Assembly (NCBI GenBank): GCA_000729835.1 | Contig: JFHB01000006.1 | Location: 310,001-374,000 of the forward strand | Direction: 5' to 3' | Length of the DNA stretch: 64,000 nt | Source: Atkinsonella hypoxylon | Taxonomy: Eukaryota > Ascomycota > Sordariomycetes > Hypocreales > Clavicipitaceae | Shown here: positions 31,764 through 42,489 of the stretch, piece after piece | How the letters are laid out: each line of letters begins with the position of its first letter | Numbering within the stretch: the stretch's first letter is position 1 | Program-made: the position numbers and the translations under genes | Notes under the pieces: generated by a model | The model's database searches: none | The model's input: only the letters and a program-made list of their open reading frames with translations | What the model was told of the DNA's origin: nothing

Positions 31764-32418
31764 TTTCGTTGTCAGAAATTTACAAGTAAAGCTTGGCAGC
31801 TCAGTATTTGGTAATCGGAACGAATTATGCCTAGTTTATTCTACTCGCGTCGGTTAGTGGCTGAAGCATTTGTTCGTAGCCATTCTTGAAAAAATATATA
31901 GAACTCGTGCTGCATGCTAAACTCAACAGTGTATCGGCGACCTTACCTACAGATTTTAAACTTTGGCCCTTTATTCATACTGTCAAGTAGTTGTTGGTCC
32001 TGAAAAGTGGTCTGTGTTTGAATATCCTGAGCAGCACCCGCTGCGTGTCTGTCAATTGTGGTCGCCAGTGGGCAAAATCATGTCCATTGTAGAGTCTATG
32101 GCGGATGTCTACGATCGTTGATGAGAAGATTTAACTGAATGAAAAAATATAAGGGAGGTCACACACTGGCTAGCTGGGATAGGTAGGGTGCGTGGAGGAT
32201 GCCAGGGCAGGCCCCACACTCATCGGGCTGGTTCTTATGCAACCTCTTTCTATAGCAAAACCCAGCGAAATCGCCTAAACATTAGCAACTATAGATACCG
32301 ATCGGCACACAGACACAACACCCGCTTTACGCACACTTTTCGATTCGCCTCGCAATATCAGTTGATCTTTTATTAGTCGTGTGCGATCCTGTTTTGACCG
32401 CTATTGACTTTTCCCATA
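31764..32418. promoter_or_regulatory. Divergent promoter region, opi10 and Nudix gene
   Basis: This 655-bp stretch lies between two divergent start codons. I see no coding exon; specific sites could not be assigned. Confidence 0.45.
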
Positions 32419-33513
32419 ATGAAATCAAATTTGGACCTCATCGAGAAAACAGATAAGTAGGACCATCGATCCTTGATTGTTTAGTTTTAGTCATCGTTCT
32501 CCGCACACAATTTACATTCGTATCGACTAAATCCTCAAGGATCTGACATATATAGATTCCCGTATCTTTATAGCCACGATGAGAACTCTACCGTTGATTG
32601 CTTACCAGATGGGATATATTCATTTGTATGGCAGGATGACCAGGGCACCTATACGATAGGCTACATTCTTGAGCGTGTTGTATACAAGTTGATGGAAGTG
32701 CCGGAATGTACTCGTGGCCCAGTGGAAATCAATCCACAAAATAGGACCGTCTCGCTCCTCCGCCTTAACACAGAAGTGAAGCGCACCGCAACTGCTGCCA
32801 GTTTGGCTGCTTACTGGCGAGCTCATGAAACGTTTAAATTGTTACGGGACTGGAGAAACGAGCTCTGGCCCGTGTATGGCCGCAACGGCGAGCTTCTTTT
32901 CAGTATGGAACGAGCTTGCATAGGACTGTTGGGAACAATGCGTTACGGCGTTCATATGACAGCTTATGTTGAGGACGCATCGGCTCCATACGGCATGTTG
33001 ATATGGGTTCCGAAGAGAGCAGCAAACAAGTCAACATTTCCTGGAATGCTTGATAATACTGTTGCTGGTGGAATGATGACAGGTGAACAGCCCTTTGAGT
33101 GTGTTGTTCGTGAAGCAGACGAGGAAGCTAGTCTATTCGAGGACGTGGTGCGGCAAAATGCGCGCGCAGTTGGCACGGTCACGTATATATACGTCACTGA
33201 TGAGGAGCATATGGGTGAAGCAGGTTTCATCTACCCTGAGTGCCAGTGGGTTTACGACCTGAAGCTCCCGGCTCAAGTCATACCGCAACCTAAAGATGGC
33301 GAGGTTGAACATTTTACCTTGTGCGACGTGGACCAAGTGAAGAGAGATCTTGCTGATGGAAAGTTTAAGGACAACTGTGCGGTGGTGATGCTGGATTTCT
33401 TCATTCGTCATTGTATTATAACTAGGGATAACGAGCCAGATTTCGATGCTATTCGCCAACGAATGCATCGCGTACTGCCGTTCCCCGGGCCACACCAAAC
33501 AGCGTCCCGCTAA
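32419..33513 (+). CDS. Nudix hydrolase with DUF4743 N-terminal domain
   Basis: Nudix-superfamily protein of the fungal group often labelled thiamine pyrophosphokinase-related; substrate unknown. Exon 1 is 32419-32456 (MKSNLDLIEKTD), intron 32457-32555 (99 nt), exon 2 32556-33513; 331 aa. The splice restores the conserved start KFPYLYSHDE and the segment DDQGTYTIGYILERVVYKL. An ELWPVYGRNGELLFSMERA block leads into the Nudix fold. The Nudix box runs from GGMMTGEQPFE to VVREADEEASL: Gly, Glu and the R-E-x-x-E-E metal-binding core are all present, but the glycine normally following EE is Ser, apparently common in this subfamily. It converges with rpb8. Confidence 0.88.
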
Positions 33514-33718
33514 AAATGACGGCGTTGTGCATTAGGCACGAATTGCAATGATTGACGGCTACAAGTATTGGCCCTGTTCTCCTACCAACAGGAATTCTTC
33601 AATGAGCACTGCGACTGAAGGTCCCCCTCGTATCGAAAACGGACGAGCCGCTAAAGCTTTTCGAATGCGCAACAGAGGACAGGCTCTTCTGTCACTCTTG
33701 TGAGTATCATGCAGTGAT

Positions 33719-34287
33719 TTATTTTTTTATCAGAAGGTAGACATTGTCGACTCGCAGCGGTGTGAGTTTCTTAACAGGTCCTTGGAGTGACATAAGCAAC
33801 CCGCCGAAGGAGACGTAAGCATTACTGCGAGTAGACAGTTAAATCTGTGTCCAGATACAGAAAATGAAGGCCCAAAGCCATCAACGTCAATAATCGCAAG
33901 GGATATGCCAGCCACGTAAACAGCTCGGAAAAAAACATACATGGTATTTCCGTCATACGTCTCCTCAAATTTATAAATTTTGCCATAGCAAACATAATCG
34001 TAGAGATCTGCTAACGTCGTGGGGGCATCGCCTGCTTTACCCACATCTCGCCAGCCTTTGTCGTCTTCTTTACTGCCATCGGGTGACAAGGTTGTCGACA
34101 GAACCACATGTAGGGAGTCGGATACTGCGCAGGGGAATAGTTCAATGTTTATATCAAGAACCATGACGGTTTGTGAGTCGGCTGAGGTGCAGGAAATTCG
34201 GGCGACGCGGTCGTACTTGGATTGATCGTAATCTGTAACAGTAAAACTCTCTTCGAAAAGAGTCGCATCGCTGCTACCACCAGACAT
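33719..34287 (-). CDS. rpb8: RNA polymerases I, II and III common subunit Rpb8
   Basis: Shared small subunit of all three nuclear RNA polymerases. Exon 1 is 34287-33941, intron 33825-33940 (116 nt), exon 2 33824-33719; 150 aa, the normal length. It begins MSGGSSDATLFEESFTVTDY; DLYDYVCYGKIYKFEET and, across the splice, INAYVSFGGLLMSLQG are signature Rpb8 segments. It ends TPLRVDNVYLLIKK. Reading through the intron gives a false C-terminus rich in Cys and Ser. An ATG 36 nt further upstream (34323) is in frame but adds residues not typical of Rpb8. It is head to head with elp4 (533 bp between starts). Confidence 0.94.
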
Positions 34288-34820
34288 AGTGTCTGTTTGA
34301 TAACAACAGGTGGATTGCGTCACTTGGTCGATAAGAATTTCGGGCAGGTAAATAATTCAACATCGGTCGCTGAAGTAAAGAAACAGGAAGAAAGGAGAGA
34401 AACATAAGCTAGGTGACGAGATCGCCGGGGTGCTTATGATGACAGAAACGATAATGCGGTGACCGTTGGTTTCCGAACGCTTTGTTCGATCTTTGCTTCA
34501 CTGATTCACGCCACGCATTGCAGTCAGTCAATTCTACTGACGCATCTAGAGCTTTCGAGCAAGAAGAGAAAAAGACACGGCATGTAGGCTGCTGCTACAA
34601 GCATATTACTCAATCGAGGGAATTCTGCAATCAGACCCACCCGCTTTTTAATAACAAAGAATTTGTCCCCGAGTATCAAATACACAATTTGGAGGATCTC
34701 TTGAATGAGTGTGACGATTATTTCTTCTCGATTGCTCTTCGACATCTATCTTCTCATCATCCTCCCTTAGAATAGTTTTCTACATTACGTTTTTGCGGAG
34801 GAAGCGGCTACAGATATATC
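34288..34820. promoter_or_regulatory. Divergent promoter region of rpb8 and elp4
   Basis: This 533-bp stretch separates divergent start codons. A 97-codon plus-strand frame at 34482-34775 has no domain or plausible splice and is likely chance. No specific regulatory site was identified. Confidence 0.45.
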
Positions 34821-35981
34821 ATGGCGTTCCGCAAGCGTAATACGCTCATCCACTCTACGAGGATGTCGACTCAATCTCGCCCCGAGAAGGAACGGCCTCC
34901 GGGCACTCGTTCATCGCCTTTGGACGGTCGATTGACAACCTCCACTGGTACAGCTTCCTTAGACCAAGTCTTGGCCGGTCATTCGGGTATGCCACTGGGA
35001 AGCTCTTTATTGATTGAAGAATCCGGAACAACAGATTTCGGCGGAGTGATACTGCGCCACTTTGCGGCGGAAGGCTTAGTTCAGGGTCATCATGTCCACG
35101 TCTTGGGCTTTGGGGACACTTGGCGGCGGGAATTGCCTGGACTAAAGGAGGCAAAAGGAAAGTCAGAGGACCAAGTAGCGTCACCTGAGTCCAACAGAAT
35201 GAAAATTGCATGGAGATATGAGTCCCTCAGAAACACAGCAGCTATGAATGGTAAGTCCACGACTAATTGACTTGAAAATGGAACAACACTGATAAGGGTA
35301 GGCCAACAAGACCTCGACCACGGCTTAACTTTTTGCCATTCTTTCGATCTCTCAAAGAGGTTGGACGCCAGTGATATACATGGTCCATTGTTGACCTACC
35401 CTTTCCCACAGATGTCAAATCATCAACAACCAAACATCTTCTCAGATGTCCTTGCCAGCCTTCAGACAAGATTGACCACCTCGTCTTCTTCAATACATCG
35501 AGTAGTTGTGCCAAGTCTCCTGTCTCCAGCCTTCTATCCCGCTGAAGGTTGCAGAGCTCAAGATGTACTCAAATTTCTGCACTGCCTGCGGAGCTTATTG
35601 AGGCAATTTCCAACGCGTCTTATCGTCCTGTCGACCTTGCCGCAATCACTTCATCCACGCAATACAGGGTTTTGCAAATTAATGGAGCTTGTCTTTGACG
35701 GTGTTGTAGAGCTTATTCCGCTTCCCAAATCAACTTACGCCACCGAGGATTCTGGGAAAGAAGATAACAAGGTCCAAGGCCTAGTTCGTGTTCATGCAAT
35801 GCCCATCTTCCACGAAAAGGGTGGAGGGTTAGAAGGATGCTGGACAAGAGGGGACATGTCATTTAAGCTCAGTGCTTCAAACGGCATAGTAATTACTCCC
35901 TTCAGTCTCCCTCCTGTGGGACCTGCTGAATCTACTTCTCCTTCGCCATCACGACAGGAACAAAATGAGTTTGAGTTTTAG
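34821..35981 (+). CDS. elp4: Elongator complex subunit Elp4
   Basis: Member of the Elp4-5-6 RecA-like hexamer of Elongator, which installs the 5-carboxymethyl-type modification on wobble uridines of tRNA. Exon 1 is 34821-35250, intron 35251-35301 (51 nt), exon 2 35302-35981; 369 aa. Family pattern: STGTASLDQVLAGHSGMPLG, SSLLIEESGTTDFGGVILRH, FAAEGLVQGHHVHVLGFGD. The splice joins NTAAMNG to QQDLDHGLTFCHSFDLSKRL. The RecA-like core lacks a classical Walker A lysine, as usual in this family. The C-terminus ends in the short acidic NEFEF stop. Sen34 lies next on the same strand. Confidence 0.92.
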
Positions 35982-36345
35982 CATCTCTATCCTGACTCGA
36001 GTCTGATGCAGATCGTCAACTGCTATTAGAAATACTGCACCAGTTGTTGCATAATGCGGTTATTAGGGCTCTGCCCCGTTTTCTTCATGCGCCCCATAAA
36101 TTCAACCACGAGATTTCTAATTCAACAGGTCTAGATGGAACATGTTCCTTTACCTTGGAGCTCTGTGAAGATCCATTTATGGCTGGGTATGTACGATCTC
36201 CCCGTGTTTTTTTTCTTCATATCACCAAATTTGCTCAGTGATTATACTCATGATTATCTGTCAATCCACTGAAATCTGTGACGACAAACTCAACATTACG
36301 AAGACGACTTATGATAACGGAGCAAACAATTGTTAATTTATTGTC
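35982..36345 (+). other. Intergenic region with coding-like open frame, elp4-sen34
   Basis: The frame from roughly 36003 to 36241 reads like protein (RQLLLEILHQLLHNAVIRAL and onward to ELCEDPFMAGYV), is preceded by a possible acceptor (TGATGCAG) and contains a GTATGT donor-like site near 36187. It has no in-frame ATG near its start. It does not obviously belong to elp4, which already ends normally, nor to sen34. It may be an unassigned exon or chance. Confidence 0.3.
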
Positions 36346-37260
36346 ATGAACTCAACTGGATTGTGGCTGACACTGTGCTTCAAGGACAAACAGATGTTTT
36401 CGTCAATTAATAAGCCTAGAGATGCTGAGGCCGTCAGAATTTCTCTCATTGCTGGCCGTTATCTTGTGTTCGATCCTGATGCGGTGGCATGCTTGAGACG
36501 CCATGAAAATACCAACGGTACCTTGTTTGGTACAACACCGCAACAGCCTACACAAAACATATTCCTAGGACTTCCGATCGAGTTGCGTCCCGAAGAGGTT
36601 CGTGCATTATTACTCAAAAAGTCGGCATACATAGTGGATGGCGTGGCTGCCCATGATGCTGTTCTGCGCTCCGATGCAAATACTACTTCACGTCAGTGTT
36701 ACATTACGAGTCTCCGAGAGAGTAAGACGGGTGCCCACTACACTTTATCCAAGGCATTGATCTTGAAGGCTGATGTGGCCCCATGGCGTGAGGCAAACCC
36801 AAACGTGAGTCGCTCATACTCGAGCCGAACTGGCGATCATCTGGCAGAAAGCAGTAACCTAGAAACCATCCAACGTGACGACAGCAGCCCTCACGTAAGA
36901 CTGTTAGCTGTAACACCAGTTTCCAGTGCATCACTCATAGCCTCTACCAGCACCATCCAAATCGCCACCCCCGGTAGTCTATGTGGCTTTCTACAAGCAC
37001 GGGGGTATTACATGACGCCTGGGTTGCGTTTTGGTGCACAGTATAGTGTATATCCAGGCGACCCATTACGATTTCATGCCCATTTCATGGCAAACGAATA
37101 TCGTTGGGACGAGGAAATCCCGATTTTAGATATTGTCGGAGGCGGCCGTCTAGCTACAGCAGTGAAGAAAGCATTTCTAATTGGCGGACAGGAGGTGACT
37201 GACTCAAAAACAGACAAAGACCTAATGCGAACGTACAGTATTGAATGGGCAGCGATGTAA
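36346..37260 (+). CDS. sen34: tRNA-splicing endonuclease subunit Sen34
   Basis: Catalytic subunit that cuts the 3' splice site of intron-containing pre-tRNAs. Single exon, 304 aa. The N-terminal domain has ISLIAGRYLVFDPDAVACLR and QNIFLGLPIELRPEEVRALL, typical of Sen34. The nuclease fold near the C-terminus holds the expected triad: Tyr at 233/236 (QYSVYPGDPLRF), His at 244/246 (FHAHF) and Lys at 274/275 (TAVKKAFLIGG). The first 16 residues before the ATG at 36394 (MFSSINKPRDAEAVRISL) are unlike homologues, so translation may begin there. It converges with the Asi-type gene; 136 bp separate the stop codons. Confidence 0.91.
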   Translation: MNSTGLWLTLCFKDKQMFSSINKPRDAEAVRISLIAGRYLVFDPDAVACLRRHENTNGTLFGTTPQQPTQNIFLGLPIELRPEEVRALLLKKSAYIVDGVAAHDAVLRSDANTTSRQCYITSLRESKTGAHYTLSKALILKADVAPWREANPNVSRSYSSRTGDHLAESSNLETIQRDDSSPHVRLLAVTPVSSASLIASTSTIQIATPGSLCGFLQARGYYMTPGLRFGAQYSVYPGDPLRFHAHFMANEYRWDEEIPILDIVGGGRLATAVKKAFLIGGQEVTDSKTDKDLMRTYSIEWAAM

Positions 37261-37396
37261 AAGTAATTCATCATACAAGCTTTACTACATACTATAGAGC
37301 AGGACCCGATGAACGAATATATCAGTTCAATATAGTAGACTTGGAGAAAAGCATGAACCTGCTCTTATTGCTATGTTGATGTTTAGCCACGACATC

Positions 37397-40258
37397 TTAT
37401 GGTATAAAAATACGACTAAAGCTGAGCACATCCCTGCGACAGCACACGCATTTGTCGAAATTGTTCATAGCAAGGGAGACCCGACAGTCGTCACAGAGAC
37501 CTAAACACCGACATGGCCAAAGAATGATGGTTCGAGGTGAGCTGTGGCAGACAACACAAGGGAAACCTTGGCTATCTTGTGGCCCCATCTCAATGCATGA
37601 ATGGACTTGCGATTCCGGCCTTTGCAGACGACGCCGACACATAAGGATCTGCTCAAGTAATTGTTCTTCTTCATCAAGGCTCAAACTTGAAAGTCGAGTA
37701 CCTGGTTGACCGACGCTATTGCTAACGGACCATGGAGGTAGCAAGACACGGTTTCGGCGTACCTCTTCCTGACGTCGAAAGGCTGATCGTGTCATTATCT
37801 TTTCACTTCGCAAGTGAGCAGACAGTACCTGAGCCTCATCACGTTCTTCAATAGTGGCTGGGTGCAAGAGCCTAGCGAGGTGATCGGTTTCCCAGACAAG
37901 ATCGGGAACAGGACTGCTAACGCGCCTCAATACTTTAGAATGTGTGTAAAAGTCCTGGAAACCTTCGCCCATTACTAGGGTCTCGTTTGCCTCCGCTTCC
38001 TCAGTTAATGCAGATTGGGTAGATACATCACTCGTAGTGTCCCACAAGTCGTCGCTCTCTTCAGGTATATAGTCGCCGCTTGCATCATGAGACCCCCACC
38101 AGCCGCCAGACACCCAGTATTTATAGAGTTCGGCATCCAGACTGTCCTCATCTTGACTAGCGTTGATGCGCCTGAACTCATTTTCGACATCAATGCCATC
38201 CATGTGAGGCAAGGCTTGCTCACCAAATAGGGAAGCTGCTTGTCGACTCATAGTCCCGAGTTCCTTCCTCTTGGACTGTCTGTCACCGATGCTGGGTTTC
38301 CGACGGCTTGCCAGCTGGACAAGCCATGTGGGCCGAGTTCGTAGCGGAGTCCAACCAAGAATCCAAAGTATTGACAGGGCTCCTGCACGGGCGGTCAAAA
38401 GTGCAACATTAAGAAGGAATTCCAGCACCAACAGCCATCTTGAACTTCTCTCCGTTGCGCTGGTTCCGACTCTGGCACTTCGTTCGCTCCGACCTCTGGG
38501 GACTTTCTGAGCGGCACGTTCTCGAGCAAATCCACTTACTCCAGGCCGCGCTCCTTCCTTCACTGGAATCAGGCCAATGGTACCAATCTGATCCTGCAGG
38601 GCGTTCGAGGAACCTATTCTAACTACTTGACTTCGAAGATCCTCGACCTGTCGAAATCGTGCTTCTTCTAGCCACGTACGTTGCTGCATATTAACGTTTC
38701 GTTCCTGGTTCAGATAGACGGCCTCGCTTGCCATTGTGATTGCAGCAAATCCTGTTCGTAGCAATGCCGTATAGATGTCCATATTCCGAGTAATTCGAAT
38801 TTCTGCCAGGGACACGTTTGCTTGCATGTTGCTAAGGGCGTTTGCTAACCTCCGGCGCAGACTCGGCGTAGACAAGTTCGTAGACGGGGCCAATGCAGAT
38901 AGCACGAGTGCCAAACCATATATAAGCAAACACGTGACAATTCCTGATAAAACCAGCACATGCGGAACAAAGCCAATGATGCATACAGTCGGAAATCTTA
39001 GTAGCCCTTGCGCTGGAGGATTTCCAAATTCAAATTTGACAGCGCTCCAGATCATAATTCCCATGAAGCAGATTCCCCAGAACCCGGTATTTACGAGTCG
39101 ATACCGAGATTGTGCATCAAAAATACCCAGAATATGGCTTGAAATATGAGTCATAGACGAGAGAAACGCAATGAACAGAACCTCTGATGGAACGTTGGCT
39201 CTGCTTAGAATTATTGGCCTTGTTATGGGCAGGGATGTTTCAATAACTCTTCCCCTGCCCTGATCATTTTTCTGAAGCCCAAAGAACGTTCCCCAGCTAA
39301 GTTGATTGAGAACGGTTGCTTCAGCCTCAGCAAAAGCTAATGATTGTTCAAATAGCGTCATACCTGTTTCCACGGAGAGTGGACGACCTTGAACTGCACA
39401 AGATAGAGTTTCGATGAAGTGGCTGAGGCAGAGCATACCAAATAATGGCCATAGTAGTGTGAGAGATCCGTATAGTTCCTTGGATATGCTTCCACTAAGT
39501 CGTGGTACCATATTGACAGCTTCGCAAGACTGCCTGTCTGAGGATCCGAGAAGCAAGATGGAACTCAACTTGTTCAAAAAGGCATTAGGATATGCTGAGG
39601 CAAGTTCGGAAGATGTGCTCAGATTACCCCATCGATATTCGCCAAACTTCGCAGATGATTGACATTGAATTGAGCGCAGGAGTCGGATTGACTGAAGCAC
39701 AAGAAGAATAAGAGGTAAAATCCGAAGTAGAATTCTCGTATGCCAGCGTAGACGCAATCGTCTCCTTGTTGCTGCGAATATATGGGTACGGTTGAGAACA
39801 ATGGCCATGACGATACACGATATAGCCCATTTGCTTGTTGCGTAACTAAAAACACTCCCAAGCCCCCTCACCCCATTAAGAGAAAGAGTTGTAGCCTGGT
39901 TGGTAGAAGTAGCTTGGTCCACTAAAGAGCCAAGCCTTGTCACCTCAAACAGGCCATTACTCGGTTCCAATATATTGTATATGTTCGCTTCGGGTGCCTC
40001 TTGAGGAATTTTTCTTGGACCGGACGGGAGCTGACTATGAGCCTCCGCTGAATCTGACATCGCCAAGTAAGACCCGAGTTTCGTTAAAACTCGTGGTCCA
40101 GCCCACATTATGTCCTCCACAGAAGGAGCGTGGCGCGTGAAATTGTATATCCAAGCAGTAATGTTGTGCCAGCTAGAAGCTGCGACTGTTTGAAAGCTAG
40201 CAAGGGGTGGTGGAAGGTCGTGACGAGCTAGACTTGATGCACATCCGTTTTCATCCAT
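37397..40258 (-). CDS. Asi1/Asi3-type multipass RING ubiquitin ligase
   Basis: Probable inner-nuclear-membrane E3 ligase resembling yeast Asi1/Asi3, which remove mislocalised or excess nuclear membrane proteins. Single exon, 953 aa. At least six hydrophobic segments are visible, for example WAISCIVMAIVL, ILLRILPLILLVLQSI, LLWPLFGMLCLSHF, FWGICFMGIMIWSAV, HVLVLSGIVTCLLIYGLALV and a further pair around FLLNVALLTARAGALSILWI. The extreme C-terminus is a compact RING: CVVCHSSPRTIILWPCRCLG, then LCDDCRVSLAMNNFDKCVCC, ending SRIFIP. A C-terminal RING after multipass membrane domains is characteristic of Asi1/Asi3. Which yeast paralogue it matches cannot be decided here. Confidence 0.83.
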   Translation of the reverse strand: MDENGCASSLARHDLPPPLASFQTVAASSWHNITAWIYNFTRHAPSVEDIMWAGPRVLTKLGSYLAMSDSAEAHSQLPSGPRKIPQEAPEANIYNILEPSNGLFEVTRLGSLVDQATSTNQATTLSLNGVRGLGSVFSYATSKWAISCIVMAIVLNRTHIFAATRRRLRLRWHTRILLRILPLILLVLQSIRLLRSIQCQSSAKFGEYRWGNLSTSSELASAYPNAFLNKLSSILLLGSSDRQSCEAVNMVPRLSGSISKELYGSLTLLWPLFGMLCLSHFIETLSCAVQGRPLSVETGMTLFEQSLAFAEAEATVLNQLSWGTFFGLQKNDQGRGRVIETSLPITRPIILSRANVPSEVLFIAFLSSMTHISSHILGIFDAQSRYRLVNTGFWGICFMGIMIWSAVKFEFGNPPAQGLLRFPTVCIIGFVPHVLVLSGIVTCLLIYGLALVLSALAPSTNLSTPSLRRRLANALSNMQANVSLAEIRITRNMDIYTALLRTGFAAITMASEAVYLNQERNVNMQQRTWLEEARFRQVEDLRSQVVRIGSSNALQDQIGTIGLIPVKEGARPGVSGFARERAAQKVPRGRSERSARVGTSATERSSRWLLVLEFLLNVALLTARAGALSILWILGWTPLRTRPTWLVQLASRRKPSIGDRQSKRKELGTMSRQAASLFGEQALPHMDGIDVENEFRRINASQDEDSLDAELYKYWVSGGWWGSHDASGDYIPEESDDLWDTTSDVSTQSALTEEAEANETLVMGEGFQDFYTHSKVLRRVSSPVPDLVWETDHLARLLHPATIEERDEAQVLSAHLRSEKIMTRSAFRRQEEVRRNRVLLPPWSVSNSVGQPGTRLSSLSLDEEEQLLEQILMCRRRLQRPESQVHSCIEMGPQDSQGFPCVVCHSSPRTIILWPCRCLGLCDDCRVSLAMNNFDKCVCCRRDVLSFSRIFIP

Positions 40259-41557
40259 GACACTTCAAACAAGTTCAGGGCTCATGGGTAGCTGAATAGT
40301 AGTACTATGTATTCCCGAGTGCAGGACTGCATCGAGCGCGTCGTCTATCTTGTCGATTCCGTGTCTAATACGGTAAACAAAAGGACAGCTATCAATGTTG
40401 AGGCTGCTTCCGCAAGGCGGTAAGATAGCACCCCAGGCCCCAAGGTTCGAAGCTCGAGAAGTCGCGACCGTATTGATGTTCTTCGACTAACGGTGCTCGT
40501 GGCACGCGATGCCTTTTGTCGTTATGGTAACTATGAGAGTTTGTCAAACATGTCTGTAGCTGTTTTCTTGTTATTCGGCGCTAATGCTTACTCCGTAGTT
40601 GGAGAGTTATGAAGGTAAGAGAGCAGCCGCAGACACGGATCTTGAACAGATGATGCATAAGTGGGGGCCTGGTATGTCGAATCCATCTCGGCAGGAATAG
40701 TGACATGCCTACTCTCCATGCAATGGAATCCATTAAGAGTCGTTACTCAATCCCACAGATACATGCGAAGCTCCATTACATTTAGCCAGGATTCAATTGA
40801 AATCTAAAAGAGTTTTGAACATTACTCTTTGCCACGTCTGTGCTCGAAATTCTGCTGCGTTGTGGTATGAATCGAGTCAATCAAGCATAGATGTCGGCTA
40901 CACTATCGGCGATTCTTAATTAGTCAAGCATAATTGAGTTACCTATTATCAACTCGATCTCGACTGCAAGAACCATATCAATTGTGGTCGTTATGTTTTC
41001 CATTTGATAGTGCATCTATTGTAGTTTGCAGAGATCGCGCCACTGGCTAAGAAAGGGGCTGCGGGGGATGTTAGATGCCTCAAATCTATTCATGATCGAT
41101 CAGTGATGTCACCTTGAGATTATTATATCTACTGCCTCTATATTGAGTAAAAGCTGATGTTGAACAGATCGTATCTGGCTTTAGGTTGCAAAATCAATGA
41201 AGCGGACATCCCGGTCATTTGTTAATGAACGGCGAGTTTATGATAAGAAACTGCTCGTCCATGTGTATTTCGAATTGTGAAGAGTCATGCTGCAACACCC
41301 AGATAGTAAAGCTTCCACCGACGTCAGCTTCATTATGGCAACCCACATCACCTTAGTGAAGTTAATAATAGGACCTATGATTCGCTCATTCATACATCAG
41401 GCTACAAATGGTGTCGAATGAGTTGGCTGCTATCCTTCAACACCGACAAACATTACTGTAGCTTGTCATGATATTGGGTCACACGTAGCCAGATTTTGTG
41501 CCAGCTAAGTTGGTCAACATGAATTGCATTTCCGAAACAAATGCAGGGTCTGAGGGG
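40259..41557. other. 1.3-kb gene-free region, promoter of the Asi-type gene
   Basis: Both flanking genes are on the minus strand, so this holds the Asi-type gene's promoter and the mtr3 3' end. No frame over 60 codons with recognisable features and no clear repeat was seen. Confidence 0.5.
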
Positions 41558-42489
41558 TCAGTGTGGTGTCAGCGACTCGAGAAGTGATGCTGAGACAATT
41601 GTTCCTACTCCCTTGCTAGCCAAGATTGCTCGAGCGATAAGAGTTCTTCTTGAATTGAGATCAGAGGGTTTTAGACATCCCCGATACCAGAAATTTGTGA
41701 TCTCGTCACGCTTCGTCGAGTAAGAAACGCAGCAGGCAGCTACAATGCTCTCATGTTCGGACACCACAGGGTCTATCACAACAACGCGCCCAGCCTTGGT
41801 GCTATTGTCCATTACTAGAGCAGAAACGCCTCCAATTACTGTGTCCACACAGTCGATACCTGCATCCACAATCGCGGCAGAAGCAGCAGTGATACATCCG
41901 CCGAGAACTGACATGAAGTTCCATTCGTCAACAACTTCATCCGAACCTGTTTGATGAGGCATACCGCCTTCAATAATGGTCACTACAACATCGACTCCAC
42001 TCTTCGGCCATCTGTCTGCTATGATAGCACCTCGCAAGGCTGTCTCCAGGTGAGTGCTGAGGTCACGTTCACCGGCATCTCTTAGATAGCTCTTTCTCCT
42101 TCGAGTCGCAAAGGGAGCATACTTGACATGAGTTGAGAGAACCATATGGGGAGAGAATGGAGCAGAACGTGGAAGGGACCGCGGGCCATGAACGGTACAT
42201 GTAAGTTTCATGCCAAAGCCGAAGGGTCCTATGTTTTCCCCTACCTCTAGATAGGCCGATCCAGAGGCTGATGGCGTTACGCCAGTCTTAATATCTAAGA
42301 ATTTACGGTCAGCTGTCGCTTGTGACGAGCGAGAAATGTAGAAGCAATAGTGTTTCATCAATGCTTACATAAGGGCCGTGCCGTGACCTCATCTCGCTTT
42401 CGATATCGTACACCTGAGGAATTTTCATCGTATAATGGGGGTTGTGTCGTGCCTGCTGGCCCGTTTACCCGTCGTCGGTCAGACATCAT
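41558..42489 (-). CDS. mtr3: Exosome complex core subunit Mtr3
   Basis: RNase PH-fold ring subunit of the RNA exosome, catalytically inactive in eukaryotes; it takes part in 3'-5' RNA processing and decay. Exon 1 is 42489-42369, intron 42313-42368 (56 nt), exon 2 42312-41558; 291 aa. Exon 1 begins MMSDRRRVNGPAGT; the splice gives VTARPLSDRKFLDIKTGVTP. Family features are SGSAYLEVGENI (the strand carrying the usual G-S-A-Y-L-E), CTVHGPRSLPRS, ISVLGG-like MSVLGGCITAASAAIVDAGI, and VIDPVVSEHE. The second ATG at 42486 is equally possible. The RNase PH phosphate-binding residues are not conserved, as expected for Mtr3. Confidence 0.88.

Noticed and set aside
33730..34323. Uninterrupted 197-aa frame covering rpb8
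   Set aside because: Its C-terminal third is intron read-through; splicing at 33825-33940 restores the conserved Rpb8 end and the normal 150-aa length.
36704..36934. Minus-strand frame inside sen34, and similar antisense frames elsewhere
   Set aside because: These are shadows of well-supported genes on the opposite strand.
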